Origin: Pseudoalteromonas flavipulchra NCIMB 2033 = ATCC BAA-314
GTDB lineage: Bacteria; Pseudomonadota; Gammaproteobacteria; Enterobacterales; Alteromonadaceae
DNA length: 64,000 bases
NCBI GenBank assembly: GCA_000814665.1
Contig: JWIH01000024.1
Location: 248,001 to 312,000, forward strand
Direction of reading: 5' to 3'
In this document: positions 28,101-35,961 of the stretch, piece by piece
How the letters are laid out: every line of letters begins with the position of its first letter
How positions within the stretch are numbered: the first letter of the stretch is position 1
The notes under the pieces: generated by a model
The model's input: the letters and a program-made list of their open reading frames with translations, nothing else
The model's database searches: none
Told to the model about the DNA's origin: nothing
Made by a program: the position numbers and the translations under genes

Positions 28101-28382
28101 CTCATTATTGAAAAACTAGACGACGTGGTTGGACTGAGTGATGAAGAAGTTGTAACCAACGCGTTGAGTGAGGGCGACGTTTTTTTGTTTAAGCAAAACT
28201 TGCCACAAGTAAAAGAGATGATAGATGAGGCGCAAGTCGAGGATGATGTGCTTGACGCTTTGTTAGAGAGTGCGCCCCTTACGTACCGAAGCCAGGTAGA
28301 GGCGTTGAAACATGCATTGGATGATTTTGAATTTGAACGTGCGGAGGAAATTCTCGCACAATTAATGAGTACTGATGTGTAA
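25104..28382 (+). CDS. MHYT-domain hybrid sensor histidine kinase (MHYT-PAS-PAS-HisKA-HATPase-REC-Hpt)
   Basis: The 1092-residue inner-membrane protein starts with a seven-span MHYT sensor (residues 10-250) with the three signature repeats MHFIGM (73), MHYSGM (136) and MHYTGM (205), which are proposed to bind copper and sense a diatomic gas. Two PAS domains follow (about 265-390 and 395-520), then HisKA with H543 in NMSHEIRTPMNAILG, the ATPase (GTGLGTTISRQLV), a receiver (D824 in LILMDIHMPG) and an Hpt domain (H963 in IHTIKGVAGN). It is a full phosphorelay in one chain. Its stop overlaps the HD-GYP regulator start by one base, so that regulator is the probable output. Confidence 0.93.
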   Translation: MLNTFFVTDPAPELLLNGTYDATLVALSVLVAVIASFFTLIQIDFAEQNQNSRINRLAKFGGAVAMAGGIWSMHFIGMLAFSLCVEVDYDPWLTAASIFPAFLGCWVSFDLITRPNVTLAVKGLAAVILGAGIGTMHYSGMEAMQLGPMLGYDPTLFGLSIIVAVSLAFIAIQTRSKLRDYVSDNNISVVRCLGALALGASVSGMHYTGMQAAKFVSDSPIISQEMQDQHTQSLALFIAAVSMIISALSALFHTASKYRSVAADKAANESRLAAILETAVDGIITINGDGIIKSCNPLVERILGWSERETVGRNVAVFLPKEAQTKVSFDSAYLEQFKGVGRDIKALHKQGHLVPIRLGIGEVELKDQSVFYVGFITDLTAQKQMEKALIEQETRYRTLLNNMPGVAFRCRIDSEWTMSFVSPIVEQLTGYRAEEFISGQVHFAGLIIEDDKSLTHDVVEQALQCGKASYSQEYRILHKSGHTKWVLDKGSFEYDQAGKVEGIAGVLLDISERKNMEDELRAAKSIAESAAASKQAFLANMSHEIRTPMNAILGFSEVLRESELKPDQSKHVNTILTSAKALLHLLNDILDSAKLDQGKLDLIENDFCISELLDNVVSTFWYQAKKKGLKLELTMSHSLHQTYHGASDRLRQVLVNLLGNAIKFTAQGSVELSVESSHDDYVLFKIADTGIGIANDRLDSIFNPFEQADESMSRRFGGTGLGTTISRQLVELMGGKIWAHSELGKGSTFYFTVPLKKIAAFTIAQDVHVELPPLNILVADDIQQNTELLSLLLEKQGHSIEVAGDGLEAIEKAKAQQYDLILMDIHMPGCDGLEATRTIKAYERENRQQETPVIALTASVLGEDRAAAKAAGMAAFASKPVVIEDLTRTIAETLNINIAHTAIGVRQTSNKQLINRARAINLWGSEARFLKELARFWDGKREEVIALFAHEGQFTNDVLQNIHTIKGVAGNLALETLFALLEQIEGKKEIDERLRAKMALIIEKLDDVVGLSDEEVVTNALSEGDVFLFKQNLPQVKEMIDEAQVEDDVLDALLESAPLTYRSQVEALKHALDDFEFERAEEILAQLMSTDV

Positions 28383-29365
28383 TGATAAATGACCACAAGC
28401 CTCTGATCCTAGCCGTTGACGATGAAGCAACGAATCTCCAAATTTTAAAGCAAACGCTGGGCAATCAATATCGTATGAAGTTTGCAAAGTCAGGAAAATT
28501 GGCGTTGGAGTTAGTTAATAAGGAACTACCTAACTTAATTTTACTCGATGTCATGATGCCGGAAATGACAGGCTTTGAAGTCTGCTCTAAATTAAAAGAA
28601 GACCCTACCACGGCGAGGATCCCAGTGATTTTTGTGACCGCCTTGAGTGAAGAGTTTGACGAAGCTCGAGGTTTTGAGTTGGGTGGTGTTGATTACATCA
28701 CAAAGCCTATCAGCCCTGCAATAACTAGAGCCCGAGTGAAGACGCACTTGTCTTTAGTCAGTGCCACTGAGCTTAAAAGTGCATACGTTGAACTGATGCA
28801 ACGGCTCGGTCAGGCGGCGGAATACAAAGACAATGAAACAGGCCAACATATTGCAAGAATGAGCCGCTACTGCTTTGTGCTTGCTAAAGCTTGTGGTTTA
28901 CCGGAAGCGTATGCTGAAGATTTGATGCTCGCCGCCCCGATGCATGATATTGGCAAGGTCGGGATTGCCGACAGCATTTTACTGAAACCCGGACGTTTAG
29001 ATGCCGAAGAGTATGAGGTGATGAAACAACATGCTGAGCTGGGTGCAAGTATACTCGCGGACTCTGATTCAAAACTCGTCAAGCTTGCATATTTAATGGC
29101 AATGGAGCACCACGAGAAATTTGATGGAAGCGGTTATCCAAAGGGATTAAAAGGGGAAGAAATCTCACTTGAAGGACGGATCTGTGCACTTGCAGACGTG
29201 TTTGATGCACTTACTTCAAAGCGCCCATACAAAGAGGCTTGGCCTATTGAAAAGGCATTGGCCTTTATCCATTCTGAAAGTGGTAAGCATTTTGACCCAA
29301 AATTAGTTGAATTGCTCGATGAAAACCTACCAGAAATCCTAAAGATTAAAGCGCAGTATGACTGA
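28382..29365 (+). CDS. response regulator with HD-GYP c-di-GMP phosphodiesterase domain
   Basis: The 327-residue protein joins an N-terminal receiver (D56 in LILLDVMMPEMTG, and ITKPIS with the conserved Lys) to an HD-GYP domain (about 140-320) with MHDIGKVGI, HAELGASIL, MEHHEKFDGSGYPKGLKGE and ALADVFDALTSKRPYK. All core metal-ligand and GYP motifs are intact, so it should hydrolyse cyclic di-GMP. Its start codon overlaps the stop of the MHYT kinase, so translation is coupled and it should be the output of the phosphorelay. The expected effect is on motility or biofilm. Confidence 0.94.
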   Translation: MINDHKPLILAVDDEATNLQILKQTLGNQYRMKFAKSGKLALELVNKELPNLILLDVMMPEMTGFEVCSKLKEDPTTARIPVIFVTALSEEFDEARGFELGGVDYITKPISPAITRARVKTHLSLVSATELKSAYVELMQRLGQAAEYKDNETGQHIARMSRYCFVLAKACGLPEAYAEDLMLAAPMHDIGKVGIADSILLKPGRLDAEEYEVMKQHAELGASILADSDSKLVKLAYLMAMEHHEKFDGSGYPKGLKGEEISLEGRICALADVFDALTSKRPYKEAWPIEKALAFIHSESGKHFDPKLVELLDENLPEILKIKAQYD

Positions 29366-29475
29366 GGGGAGTTTATCTTCGCTGGCTAATTGAAGATTAA
29401 TTCTTGTGAGCATAGAGAGAGTAGTAAGGCATTTTTAGGCGGCATATATTGTAAAGCATTTGCTATGTGAATAAT

Positions 29476-29496
29476 TTGTATCTATATTGGGTTCTA
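29476..29496 (+). promoter_or_regulatory. conserved upstream block, copy 1
   Basis: The block TTGTATCTATATTGGGTTCT recurs with two mismatches at 30381-30401, upstream of the next paralogous barrel gene. It ends 29 bases before the GTG start. It may be a promoter or leader element retained after gene duplication. Confidence 0.35.
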
Positions 29497-29525
29497 ACCA
29501 TGGAACTATCAACAAGGATACGATT

Positions 29526-30221
29526 GTGAATTCAGTTTCAACGATGGCAATAAGTCTTACCACCATGTTAGCTTCACTACCTAGCATCGCCAGTTCAACA
29601 AATTTTATGGAGCTTGGGTTTGGTCGGTTAGCGTTCGATAACGTCAGTGAAATTGAGCCTAAAGGCTTTGTCATTACAGCAAATATAGAGTTTGGTGGGC
29701 TTTACCTAGAAGGTTCTTCTGCTCTTATGGCTGATGACGTCGCGGTTACCGGATTAGTTTATGGTGCAGAAGAAGACGTTTTAGCCACTTTAGATTTCGA
29801 TGTTGACTCTAGAACTTATACTCTATTGGCCGGTAAGCAGTTTGATTTGAATGATCATAGCCTTATTGATATTTATGGCGGTTATTCTAGGCATAGACTG
29901 GAGATAGCTTATTCAGGCTTAGTCAATACGACGCACTATGATGGTTACACCAATAAAGAGCTTATATTATTTCTTAATCAAGGGGAAAATGAGTCAAGTG
30001 ATCATTATCATTTAGAAGCTGCTTATGACTATACACATGTAGACCTTAATTTTAGGGTAGGTGTTGGCTTTGAGCGGATCCAGGATGATGTAAGTGAGAA
30101 TAATTTAGTGTATCTGGCTGAGGTTGGATATCGTTTTACCAATAATATTTCCGCAAACGTGAGCTATAGAAATGCTGAGGTCTACGATACTCTTAGTCTG
30201 AATTTGAGGTATAGCTTCTGA
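29526..30221 (+). CDS. outer-membrane beta-barrel protein, paralogue 1 of 3
   Basis: GTG 29526 is preceded by AAGGA and opens the signal peptide MNSVSTMAISLTTMLASLPS; an in-frame extension to 29487 would spoil that. The 231-residue precursor shows alternating strands, the NFMELGFGRL opening and a C-terminal block VYLAEVGYRF, ISANVSYRNAEVYDTLSLN, ending LRYSF with terminal aromatic Phe for BAM recognition. It is probably an 8-stranded OmpW/OmpA-like small barrel in the outer membrane. The two following genes are close paralogues. No specific function is recognised. Confidence 0.75.
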   Translation: MNSVSTMAISLTTMLASLPSIASSTNFMELGFGRLAFDNVSEIEPKGFVITANIEFGGLYLEGSSALMADDVAVTGLVYGAEEDVLATLDFDVDSRTYTLLAGKQFDLNDHSLIDIYGGYSRHRLEIAYSGLVNTTHYDGYTNKELILFLNQGENESSDHYHLEAAYDYTHVDLNFRVGVGFERIQDDVSENNLVYLAEVGYRFTNNISANVSYRNAEVYDTLSLNLRYSF

Positions 30222-30380
30222 CGACAATGCCCTTGTCATGTCGTTAATCTTATTGTGAACGGCATGGCATCCACTTCCAAAGCGCCTAGCTAATTTTCTT
30301 CCGCCTGGTTTACGACATTGAGTGAACCAGAACAAGTTAACGCATTGATTAATAGTAACAAACTTTGTTACAAAATCATT

Positions 30381-30401
30381 TTGTATTTATTTTGGGTTCT
30401 A
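30381..30401 (+). promoter_or_regulatory. conserved upstream block, copy 2
   Basis: TTGTATTTATTTTGGGTTCT matches the block at 29476-29496 except at two positions. It lies 66 bases before the GTG start of paralogue 2, so the distance to the start differs between the two copies. Confidence 0.35.
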
Positions 30402-30467
30402 GTTGTATTTATATGTAATTGCCGTAGTATGCGCCACGAATTAAATACGAGAATGATGGAGTGGATC

Positions 30468-31154
30468 GTGAATTCAATTTTAAGGCAAGTGGCATTAGTA
30501 TCTGCATTATTTGCATCAACAGCCAGCCTAGCAAACTCAACAGACTTCGTTGAACTAGGTTATGGAAAAATCACGCTTGATGGCGTTGATGAATTCAAGC
30601 CTACGGGTATCGCAGTTACGGTAAACAAGGCATTTGACGGCTTTTATCTTCAAGGTACTTATGCTGCATTAAGTGATGATTTTAAAGGTACTTTAATCGA
30701 AAGCGATTATTACGCAAATATAGAAACAACGGTTAAAGTTGAGACAGATTTAAACTATCTTACCCTTTTAGTTGGTCATCAGTTTGATGTAACAGATGCT
30801 GGCTTTGTCGATGTATATGGTGGTTATTCTAGATACAAATTAGAAGTGGATTACTCAGGCATCGCAGATATTGCTTATAACGATGGCTATAGTTATCAAG
30901 AAAGCTTCTCTGATAAAGAGAGTGACACGAGCGATCATTACCATATTGAAGCTGCCTACGAGCATTCATTCGGAGCTCTGAATGCACGTGTTGGTCTTGG
31001 TCTTGAACGTATTCAAGATGATGAAAGCGAAACTAACTTTGTATACTTAGCCAAGCTTAGTTACCAATTTACCGACAGCATCTCGGCTAATGTTAGCTAC
31101 AGAAATGCAGACGAATATGATAACTTTGGTGTAAACCTAAGATATAGTTTCTGA
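30468..31154 (+). CDS. outer-membrane beta-barrel protein, paralogue 2 of 3
   Basis: I start at GTG 30468 (ATGGAGTGGATC supplies GGAG), which opens MNSILRQVALVSALFASTASLA, a clear signal peptide; the frame is open 50 codons further upstream without one. The 228-residue precursor shares with its neighbours FVELGYGKI, the LLVGHQFDVTDAGFVDVYGGYSR centre, RVGLGLERIQDDESETNFVYLA and the ending NLRYSF. It is an outer-membrane small barrel. It and paralogue 1 share the ERIQDD motif and the upstream block, suggesting that they are the most recent pair of the three. Confidence 0.77.
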   Translation: MNSILRQVALVSALFASTASLANSTDFVELGYGKITLDGVDEFKPTGIAVTVNKAFDGFYLQGTYAALSDDFKGTLIESDYYANIETTVKVETDLNYLTLLVGHQFDVTDAGFVDVYGGYSRYKLEVDYSGIADIAYNDGYSYQESFSDKESDTSDHYHIEAAYEHSFGALNARVGLGLERIQDDESETNFVYLAKLSYQFTDSISANVSYRNADEYDNFGVNLRYSF

Positions 31155-31402
31155 TATCACGGTTACTAGGGTCGACAGTCTCTAGGTAAGATGCGGTTTC
31201 TTTCAGTAGAAATCGTATCTAAAACAAAATGCATGTTCTAATCCAAACTTTTGCTACTATACCTGTTAACACCAAGCTATTATTTCTCTAGCATTTGTGT
31301 TCATCTCTTCGAGTTTTCCTATCAAATTAAGCTTTTTGCATCGCACCCAGCATGTAATACCAATTAGTCTTAACACTTGCTCAATTTAAAGGAGTAAATC
31401 AG

Positions 31403-31544
31403 GCGCTAACTGCGTTGAATTCACTACCAATAGCTAGCTATTGGTGCCCAAACTCTCTGGCTAGATAAGGAATTAATTTAATGTGTTTTTAAAAACAATT
31501 AGTTAGCTCATTCCTTATCTAAACCTCAGGTTAAATAAATTAAT
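31403..31544. repeat. intergenic hairpin repeat, copy A
   Basis: This element lies in the 483-base gap between barrel paralogues 2 and 3. It starts GCGCTAACTGCGTTGAATTC, contains a perfect 18-bp palindrome CCAATAGCTAGCTATTGG and, further on, a stem TAGATAAGGAAT / ATTCCTTATCTA, and ends AACCTCAGGTTAAATAA. A second copy is at 35962-36124. The remainder of the gap is AT-rich without coding signal, and a separate 8-bp hairpin (AAGTGTTT/AAACACTT, 31550-31574) follows the element. It has no transposase and looks like a non-autonomous or RNA-level repeat. Confidence 0.8.
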
Positions 31545-31637
31545 ATTAAAAGTGTTTTTATTCTAGAAACACTTAAACGTGCAACAAAACCTTGTTATGC
31601 TCCGATCTTTACTATGTAGATAGATAAGGAGATGATC

Positions 31638-32324
31638 ATGAATTCTACAGTTAAGTTAGCTGCTTGCCTTTCAGTATCTTTGGTAAGCTCAAATTGCTTC
31701 GCACAGTCAAAAGATTACGTTGAGATAGGTTATGGGAAAATCTCAATCAAAGAGCTGAGCGAAATAAAACCAACAGGGCTTGCGCTGAGCGCAAAAAAAT
31801 CCTTCGACCAATTTTACCTACAAGGTACCTATATAATATCGAGTGATAAAAACAGTCAGCAAAATGATATCGCTAGTGGCGTTGGCGCTCGAATCATCGA
31901 AACAGAAGTTGATACAGACTGGAAACAATTTACTTTACTAGTGGGTCATGAATTCCAACTATCAGAGCAATCATCGCTGGATTTATATGGTGGTTATTCT
32001 CGGCTCAAATTGCAAATGGATGCAACTGCGGAAGCGGAATATATTATCAACCGCGAATACCGTTATAGAAATGAAATTGACGTATCAGCTAACAACGATG
32101 CCGATCTTTATCATCTTGAATTGACTTATGCGCGCTCAGTAGACTCATTTGATGCGAGGGCCGGTATTGGGTTTGAACGCATCAATGGTGAGGAAGGAGA
32201 AAGTAGTTTTGTATACCTTGCTGAGATTGGCTACCATTTTACTGATCATATTTCTGCAAATCTAAACTATAGAAATGCTGATGTGTACAACAACGTTGGT
32301 TTTAATCTGCGCTATAGCTTTTAG
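31638..32324 (+). CDS. outer-membrane beta-barrel protein, paralogue 3 of 3
   Basis: ATG 31638 follows AAGGAGATGATC and opens the signal peptide MNSTVKLAACLSVSLVSSNC, ending near CFAQ. The 228-residue precursor shares with paralogues 1 and 2 the opening YVEIGYGKI, FTLLVGHEF, LDLYGGYSRLKL, ERINGEEGESSFVYLAE and the ending NLRYSF. It is somewhat more diverged (ERINGE in place of ERIQDD) and is separated from paralogue 2 by the intergenic repeat. It is an outer-membrane small barrel of unknown role. A terminator follows. Confidence 0.77.
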   Translation: MNSTVKLAACLSVSLVSSNCFAQSKDYVEIGYGKISIKELSEIKPTGLALSAKKSFDQFYLQGTYIISSDKNSQQNDIASGVGARIIETEVDTDWKQFTLLVGHEFQLSEQSSLDLYGGYSRLKLQMDATAEAEYIINREYRYRNEIDVSANNDADLYHLELTYARSVDSFDARAGIGFERINGEEGESSFVYLAEIGYHFTDHISANLNYRNADVYNNVGFNLRYSF

Positions 32325-32334
32325 TCGTTGAAAA

Positions 32335-32357
32335 AAGGTGCGTGATGGGCGCACCTT
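32335..32357. terminator. bidirectional terminator between the barrel gene and the FAD oxidase
   Basis: AAGGTGCG (32335-32342) pairs with CGCACCTT (32350-32357) around a 7-base loop. T-rich sequence flanks both sides, so it can serve both convergent transcripts. Confidence 0.8.
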
Positions 32358-32366
32358 CTTAATTTG

Positions 32367-33701
32367 CTAAGCGTATTTATCCATCAACTGAGCATATTGG
32401 TAATACGCGAGTTGGCCTACTCTTCTTAATTGCGGCATCGGAAACTTGGGTAGTGGCTTAGTATAGATTGGTAAATTAGGGACTTTAAGACCCATTAATT
32501 TTTCAGCAAGTCGAATACTTGCCTGAGCACTAAACGCTACACCTGAGCCGCAATATCCAAGTACATATCCGGTATTGTTTTCGCTGTAGATATGAGGAAG
32601 GTCATCCAGTGCAGCGGCAATATAACCACTCCAAAAATAATCAACTTTAACATCGAGTTTAGGAAAGCAATCGTTAAGTGCTGAGCGCAAGTTGTATTGA
32701 TATTTTGCATTGTCCTGATCATGCCCAAACACCGCGCCTCGCCCACCAAACAAAATACGGTTGTCAGGAAGACGACGATAGTAGTATTTAAGCCGTCTGG
32801 TATCCATGACGACTTGCTCTGTGATTAAGCCATTGGCTGCGAGTTGCTCGTCGCTGAGTGGTTCAGTCACGATAATACTACTTAAAATAGGCAAGTAACG
32901 CCCTTGAGTTAACGGTGAAAACTGTCGCTGAGCATAGGCATTCGCTGCGATCACTACCTTATTTGCTGAGACTTTGTGGCCGTTCACTTCGAGCTGGTGG
33001 TTGCCATTTTGGTTCTGGTGGCGGGTGACCAGACTGTTTTCATAAAGTTGCACATCAGCTTGCTGAGCTAATGCCTTGTAACCTAGCAACAGCTTCAAAG
33101 GGTGAATACCAAACGCGTTGTCAAATCGCAATGCGCCAAACCCTTGCTGGTTGTGCATATAGGTTTCGGTCAGTTGTTGCCGAGACAGTAATTGATGGCT
33201 CTTGCTACCCATGGTTGCAGTGAGAAATTCGGACTGCGCTTTTAGTAGCGAAAATGCTTGCTGATTGTGTGCAACTTTCAAATACCCAGATGCTTGCACG
33301 TTGCAGTCAATGTGATTGGCGTCGATATGTTCACGGACTAAAGCAACGGCGTTGTTGTACTCTTGATATATGGCTTTACTGACATCCAGACCATACTTTT
33401 TGGCCAGTTGCGCATAACCAAGCCGTCCCGTACTTGGCAGCACAAATCCTGCATTTCTCGCGCTCGCGCCAAAGCCAACTTGATTTGCTTCAAATAGGGC
33501 AACGCTTTGATGATGAGTGGTTGCCAAATGGTAGGCGGTAAGTAAGCCCGTAAAACCACCACCGATCACTGCGATATCTACTTGTAAGGGTTTATCTAGC
33601 GAAGGGGTGGGTGCACCTAAAGGGTAGGTTGCAGCCCAGTAGCTGTTGGCAAAAGCTTGGCCTTGGCAATGTGGCTGAGTGAGTGGATCAAACCCTGACA
33701 T
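32367..33701 (-). CDS. FAD-dependent DAO-family amine oxidoreductase
   Basis: The start is ATG 33701, seven bases after GGAG; the frame continues upstream into the preceding gene. The 444-residue enzyme has the Rossmann FAD motif VAVIGGGFTGLLTAYHLA-like (here DIAVIGGGFTGLLTAY), a second ATPase-like FAD contact (GFGASARNAGFVLPS) and the C-terminal DAO motif VLGYCGSGVAFSAQASIRLAEKL. It resembles gamma-glutamylputrescine oxidase and related amine oxidases. It follows a GNAT gene with a single-base gap on the same strand, so they form an operon, possibly for polyamine or amino-sugar use. Substrate is inferred only. Confidence 0.88.
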   Translation of the reverse strand: MSGFDPLTQPHCQGQAFANSYWAATYPLGAPTPSLDKPLQVDIAVIGGGFTGLLTAYHLATTHHQSVALFEANQVGFGASARNAGFVLPSTGRLGYAQLAKKYGLDVSKAIYQEYNNAVALVREHIDANHIDCNVQASGYLKVAHNQQAFSLLKAQSEFLTATMGSKSHQLLSRQQLTETYMHNQQGFGALRFDNAFGIHPLKLLLGYKALAQQADVQLYENSLVTRHQNQNGNHQLEVNGHKVSANKVVIAANAYAQRQFSPLTQGRYLPILSSIIVTEPLSDEQLAANGLITEQVVMDTRRLKYYYRRLPDNRILFGGRGAVFGHDQDNAKYQYNLRSALNDCFPKLDVKVDYFWSGYIAAALDDLPHIYSENNTGYVLGYCGSGVAFSAQASIRLAEKLMGLKVPNLPIYTKPLPKFPMPQLRRVGQLAYYQYAQLMDKYA

Positions 33702-33702
33702 C

Positions 33703-34260
33703 TTAAAACTCCAATACCATTTCTGCTGCTTGGCAATGGCATTCAGTACCACAAATAGTACAAACATAGCCGTGATAGATACAGTCGTCTAACCACTTAT
33801 CATTATGGACTTTAATCAGTTTGCCACCGGCCTTAGTGAAGTATTTAACGGCTCCGTTACCTGGGCTTTGTTTCCAAAGATGAGCAACGCCAGCTCTCGC
33901 GCCTTGTTGTTTTAATGCTGTAATTGCGTGCTTTAGTAATTGGGGGCCAATACCTTGGCCCTGTGCGTTCGGTGATACCGCGATACATTTAAAATATGCC
34001 ATATCATTTTGATCAACAGGCCACAAAGACGGTGAACTCCACTTATCTATAGGCCATTGTCCGGCACTATATGACGTTCTGAAGCCGAGTAACTCATCTT
34101 CATCGTTTAGGGCAACAAAGGAAGCATTTATACCATCTTTATAGCCTTTTTGGTGCATTTGTTCAATGCCCGCGTTATCAAGATAATTATCACCATGAAC
34201 GAGATTACCAAGTGCGATAACACGCTCGAAATGTTCTGGTTGTAAAGGAATGATTTTCAT
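33703..34260 (-). CDS. GNAT-family N-acetyltransferase with Cys-rich tail
   Basis: The 185-residue protein has a GNAT core with the acetyl-CoA loop VSPNAQGQGIGPQLLKHAI (Q/R-x-x-G-x-G, residues 95-113) and a downstream KYFTKAGGKLI strand. The C-terminal tail carries five cysteines, C160, C167, C170, C174 and C176 (CTICGTECHC), a possible metal site. It overlaps no gene but ends one base before the oxidase ATG, so the two are cotranscribed. The acetyl acceptor is unknown; an amine handled by the oxidase is plausible. Confidence 0.85.
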   Translation of the reverse strand: MKIIPLQPEHFERVIALGNLVHGDNYLDNAGIEQMHQKGYKDGINASFVALNDEDELLGFRTSYSAGQWPIDKWSSPSLWPVDQNDMAYFKCIAVSPNAQGQGIGPQLLKHAITALKQQGARAGVAHLWKQSPGNGAVKYFTKAGGKLIKVHNDKWLDDCIYHGYVCTICGTECHCQAAEMVLEF

Positions 34261-34397
34261 AGGCTCTCTGTTGTTGTTATTTACTGTGAGGCATTTTGAC
34301 TAGCATATCACGTTAGATTATGTACCAAAAACGCAAAGGTTCATCGATTTGAGTAAACGTTATTACATGTGTTGTCGGAATAAAAAGTGAACAAAAT

Positions 34398-34426
34398 TTG
34401 ACAGCGATGTCATTTTGTTAATAATT
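34398..34426 (+). promoter_or_regulatory. candidate sigma70 promoter of the chitinase gene
   Basis: TTGACA at 34398-34403 and ATAATT at 34421-34426 are separated by 17 bases, and the -10 lies 49 bases before the chitinase ATG. The -10 match to consensus is imperfect. Confidence 0.4.
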
Positions 34427-34474
34427 GTTGAATTGGTGGGTTCCACTATTAACAACAACATGTAAAGGAAAAGT

Positions 34475-35914
34475 ATGAACAGTCTAAAATTAGCGACCGC
34501 AGTTTCGCTTGCCATAACTGCAAGTCAAGTGATGGCCATGAGTCCGCAACCCGATCCACAAAACCCTAATGGTTATATTGTTTCTCGAATAGAGTTGGAT
34601 AATGCCCAGAGCGCGAAGACCAATAACCCAATGTATGCGATTTGGTCAAAAGCACTGGAAACAAGAGATAATGCGGTTGTAGAGGCCATTGCGCCTGGGC
34701 TTGCCAGTAATCCAGATAATGTAAAAAGAGCTGAGCGGGTATTTGGTCAAACTCAGTGGCAATTTCTTACGCAAATGGCGGCGCCTGAATACACCTATAC
34801 GCGCTTTTTGCGTGCTATTGGCAAGTTTCCCGCATTTTGTGGCGACTATACTGATGGTCGAGACGCCGACGTAATCTGTAAACGCTCAATTGTGACTGCA
34901 TTTGCGCATTTTGCCCAAGAAACCGGGGGGCATATTGCCAAAGACAACACTTCTGATAACCCTCTCGGGTTAGAAGAGTGGCAACAAGCATTGGTTCATG
35001 TGCGTGAAATGGGTTGGTCAGAAGGGCAAGCTGGCTATACCACAGGGTGCGGACAAAATGACTGGCAGAATCGCCGCTGGCCATGCGGGACAGGGCAAGG
35101 ATATTTTGGCCGAGGCGCTAAGCAGCTTTCATATCACTTCAACTATGGCGCATTTAGTGAAGTCATGTTTAATGGTGATGCCACGGTGCTATTAAACGAT
35201 CCGGGTCTAGTAGCAGACTCTTGGCTAAATTTAGCGTCTGCAATTTGGTTTTTCTTAACGCCGCAAGCACCAAAACCTGCAATGTTACACGTTATTGATA
35301 GAACTTGGACGCCATCATTGCGTGAAAGTGAGGCGGGGATTGGTTATGGCTTTGGTACCACGATTAATATTATCAATGGTGGTATTGAATGCGGCGCGCA
35401 AAATAAAGACAAAGGTCAGCCCGTTAACCGCATTCGTTATTGGGAAGGACTCTCGCATTATTACAACATCACCATTGAAGCTGATGAAGAAAATACCTGT
35501 TGGCAACAAACACCATACGGCAGCTTAAACCTCGACGGCGCGACTGATGTCCTTTACACCAACTGGGAAGGTGATTGGGCTTATTATGCCGACCGCCCAG
35601 GAGGTTATTCATTTGAGTGCAAACTCGTGGGGTATCAAACAGCTTATTCCGCACTTGTGCCGGGAGATTACGAGAAATGCGTGACAAACTTTTATCAATC
35701 ACACGCAAGCTGGCCTGAAGTTCGTGTCGTTGATGACTTACCAACCAACCCGACTGAACCGCCTGTTGATGGTGTACCTGCTTGGGATGCCGACAAGGTT
35801 TACTTAAAAGGTGATAGAGCGAGCTACAATGGTGTGATCTACGAAGCCAAGTGGTGGACCAAAGGAAATATCCCAACTGCCGATGGCTCGGGTCCTTGGT
35901 TAGCGGTTAACTAA
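34475..35914 (+). CDS. secreted GH19 chitinase with C-terminal CBM5/12
   Basis: The 479-residue precursor has a signal peptide (MNSLKLATAVSLAITASQVMA). The catalytic GH19 domain (about residues 50-400) shows the acid E149 in FAHFAQETGGHIA and GYFGRGAKQLSYHFNYG, the conserved substrate-cleft motif. A small CBM5/12 chitin-binding domain (about 437-479) is marked by AWDADKVYLKGDRASYNG and EAKWWTKGNIP, joined by a Thr/Pro-rich linker (NPTEPPVDGV). GH19 enzymes cleave chitin with inversion of configuration. It is monocistronic, with AAAGGAAAAG before the ATG, and is expected to act outside the cell. Confidence 0.95.
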   Translation: MNSLKLATAVSLAITASQVMAMSPQPDPQNPNGYIVSRIELDNAQSAKTNNPMYAIWSKALETRDNAVVEAIAPGLASNPDNVKRAERVFGQTQWQFLTQMAAPEYTYTRFLRAIGKFPAFCGDYTDGRDADVICKRSIVTAFAHFAQETGGHIAKDNTSDNPLGLEEWQQALVHVREMGWSEGQAGYTTGCGQNDWQNRRWPCGTGQGYFGRGAKQLSYHFNYGAFSEVMFNGDATVLLNDPGLVADSWLNLASAIWFFLTPQAPKPAMLHVIDRTWTPSLRESEAGIGYGFGTTINIINGGIECGAQNKDKGQPVNRIRYWEGLSHYYNITIEADEENTCWQQTPYGSLNLDGATDVLYTNWEGDWAYYADRPGGYSFECKLVGYQTAYSALVPGDYEKCVTNFYQSHASWPEVRVVDDLPTNPTEPPVDGVPAWDADKVYLKGDRASYNGVIYEAKWWTKGNIPTADGSGPWLAVN

Positions 35915-35961
35915 ATAACCTGAGCTTCGGATAATTAATGCCTTTCTAGCAGCCAGTTTTA

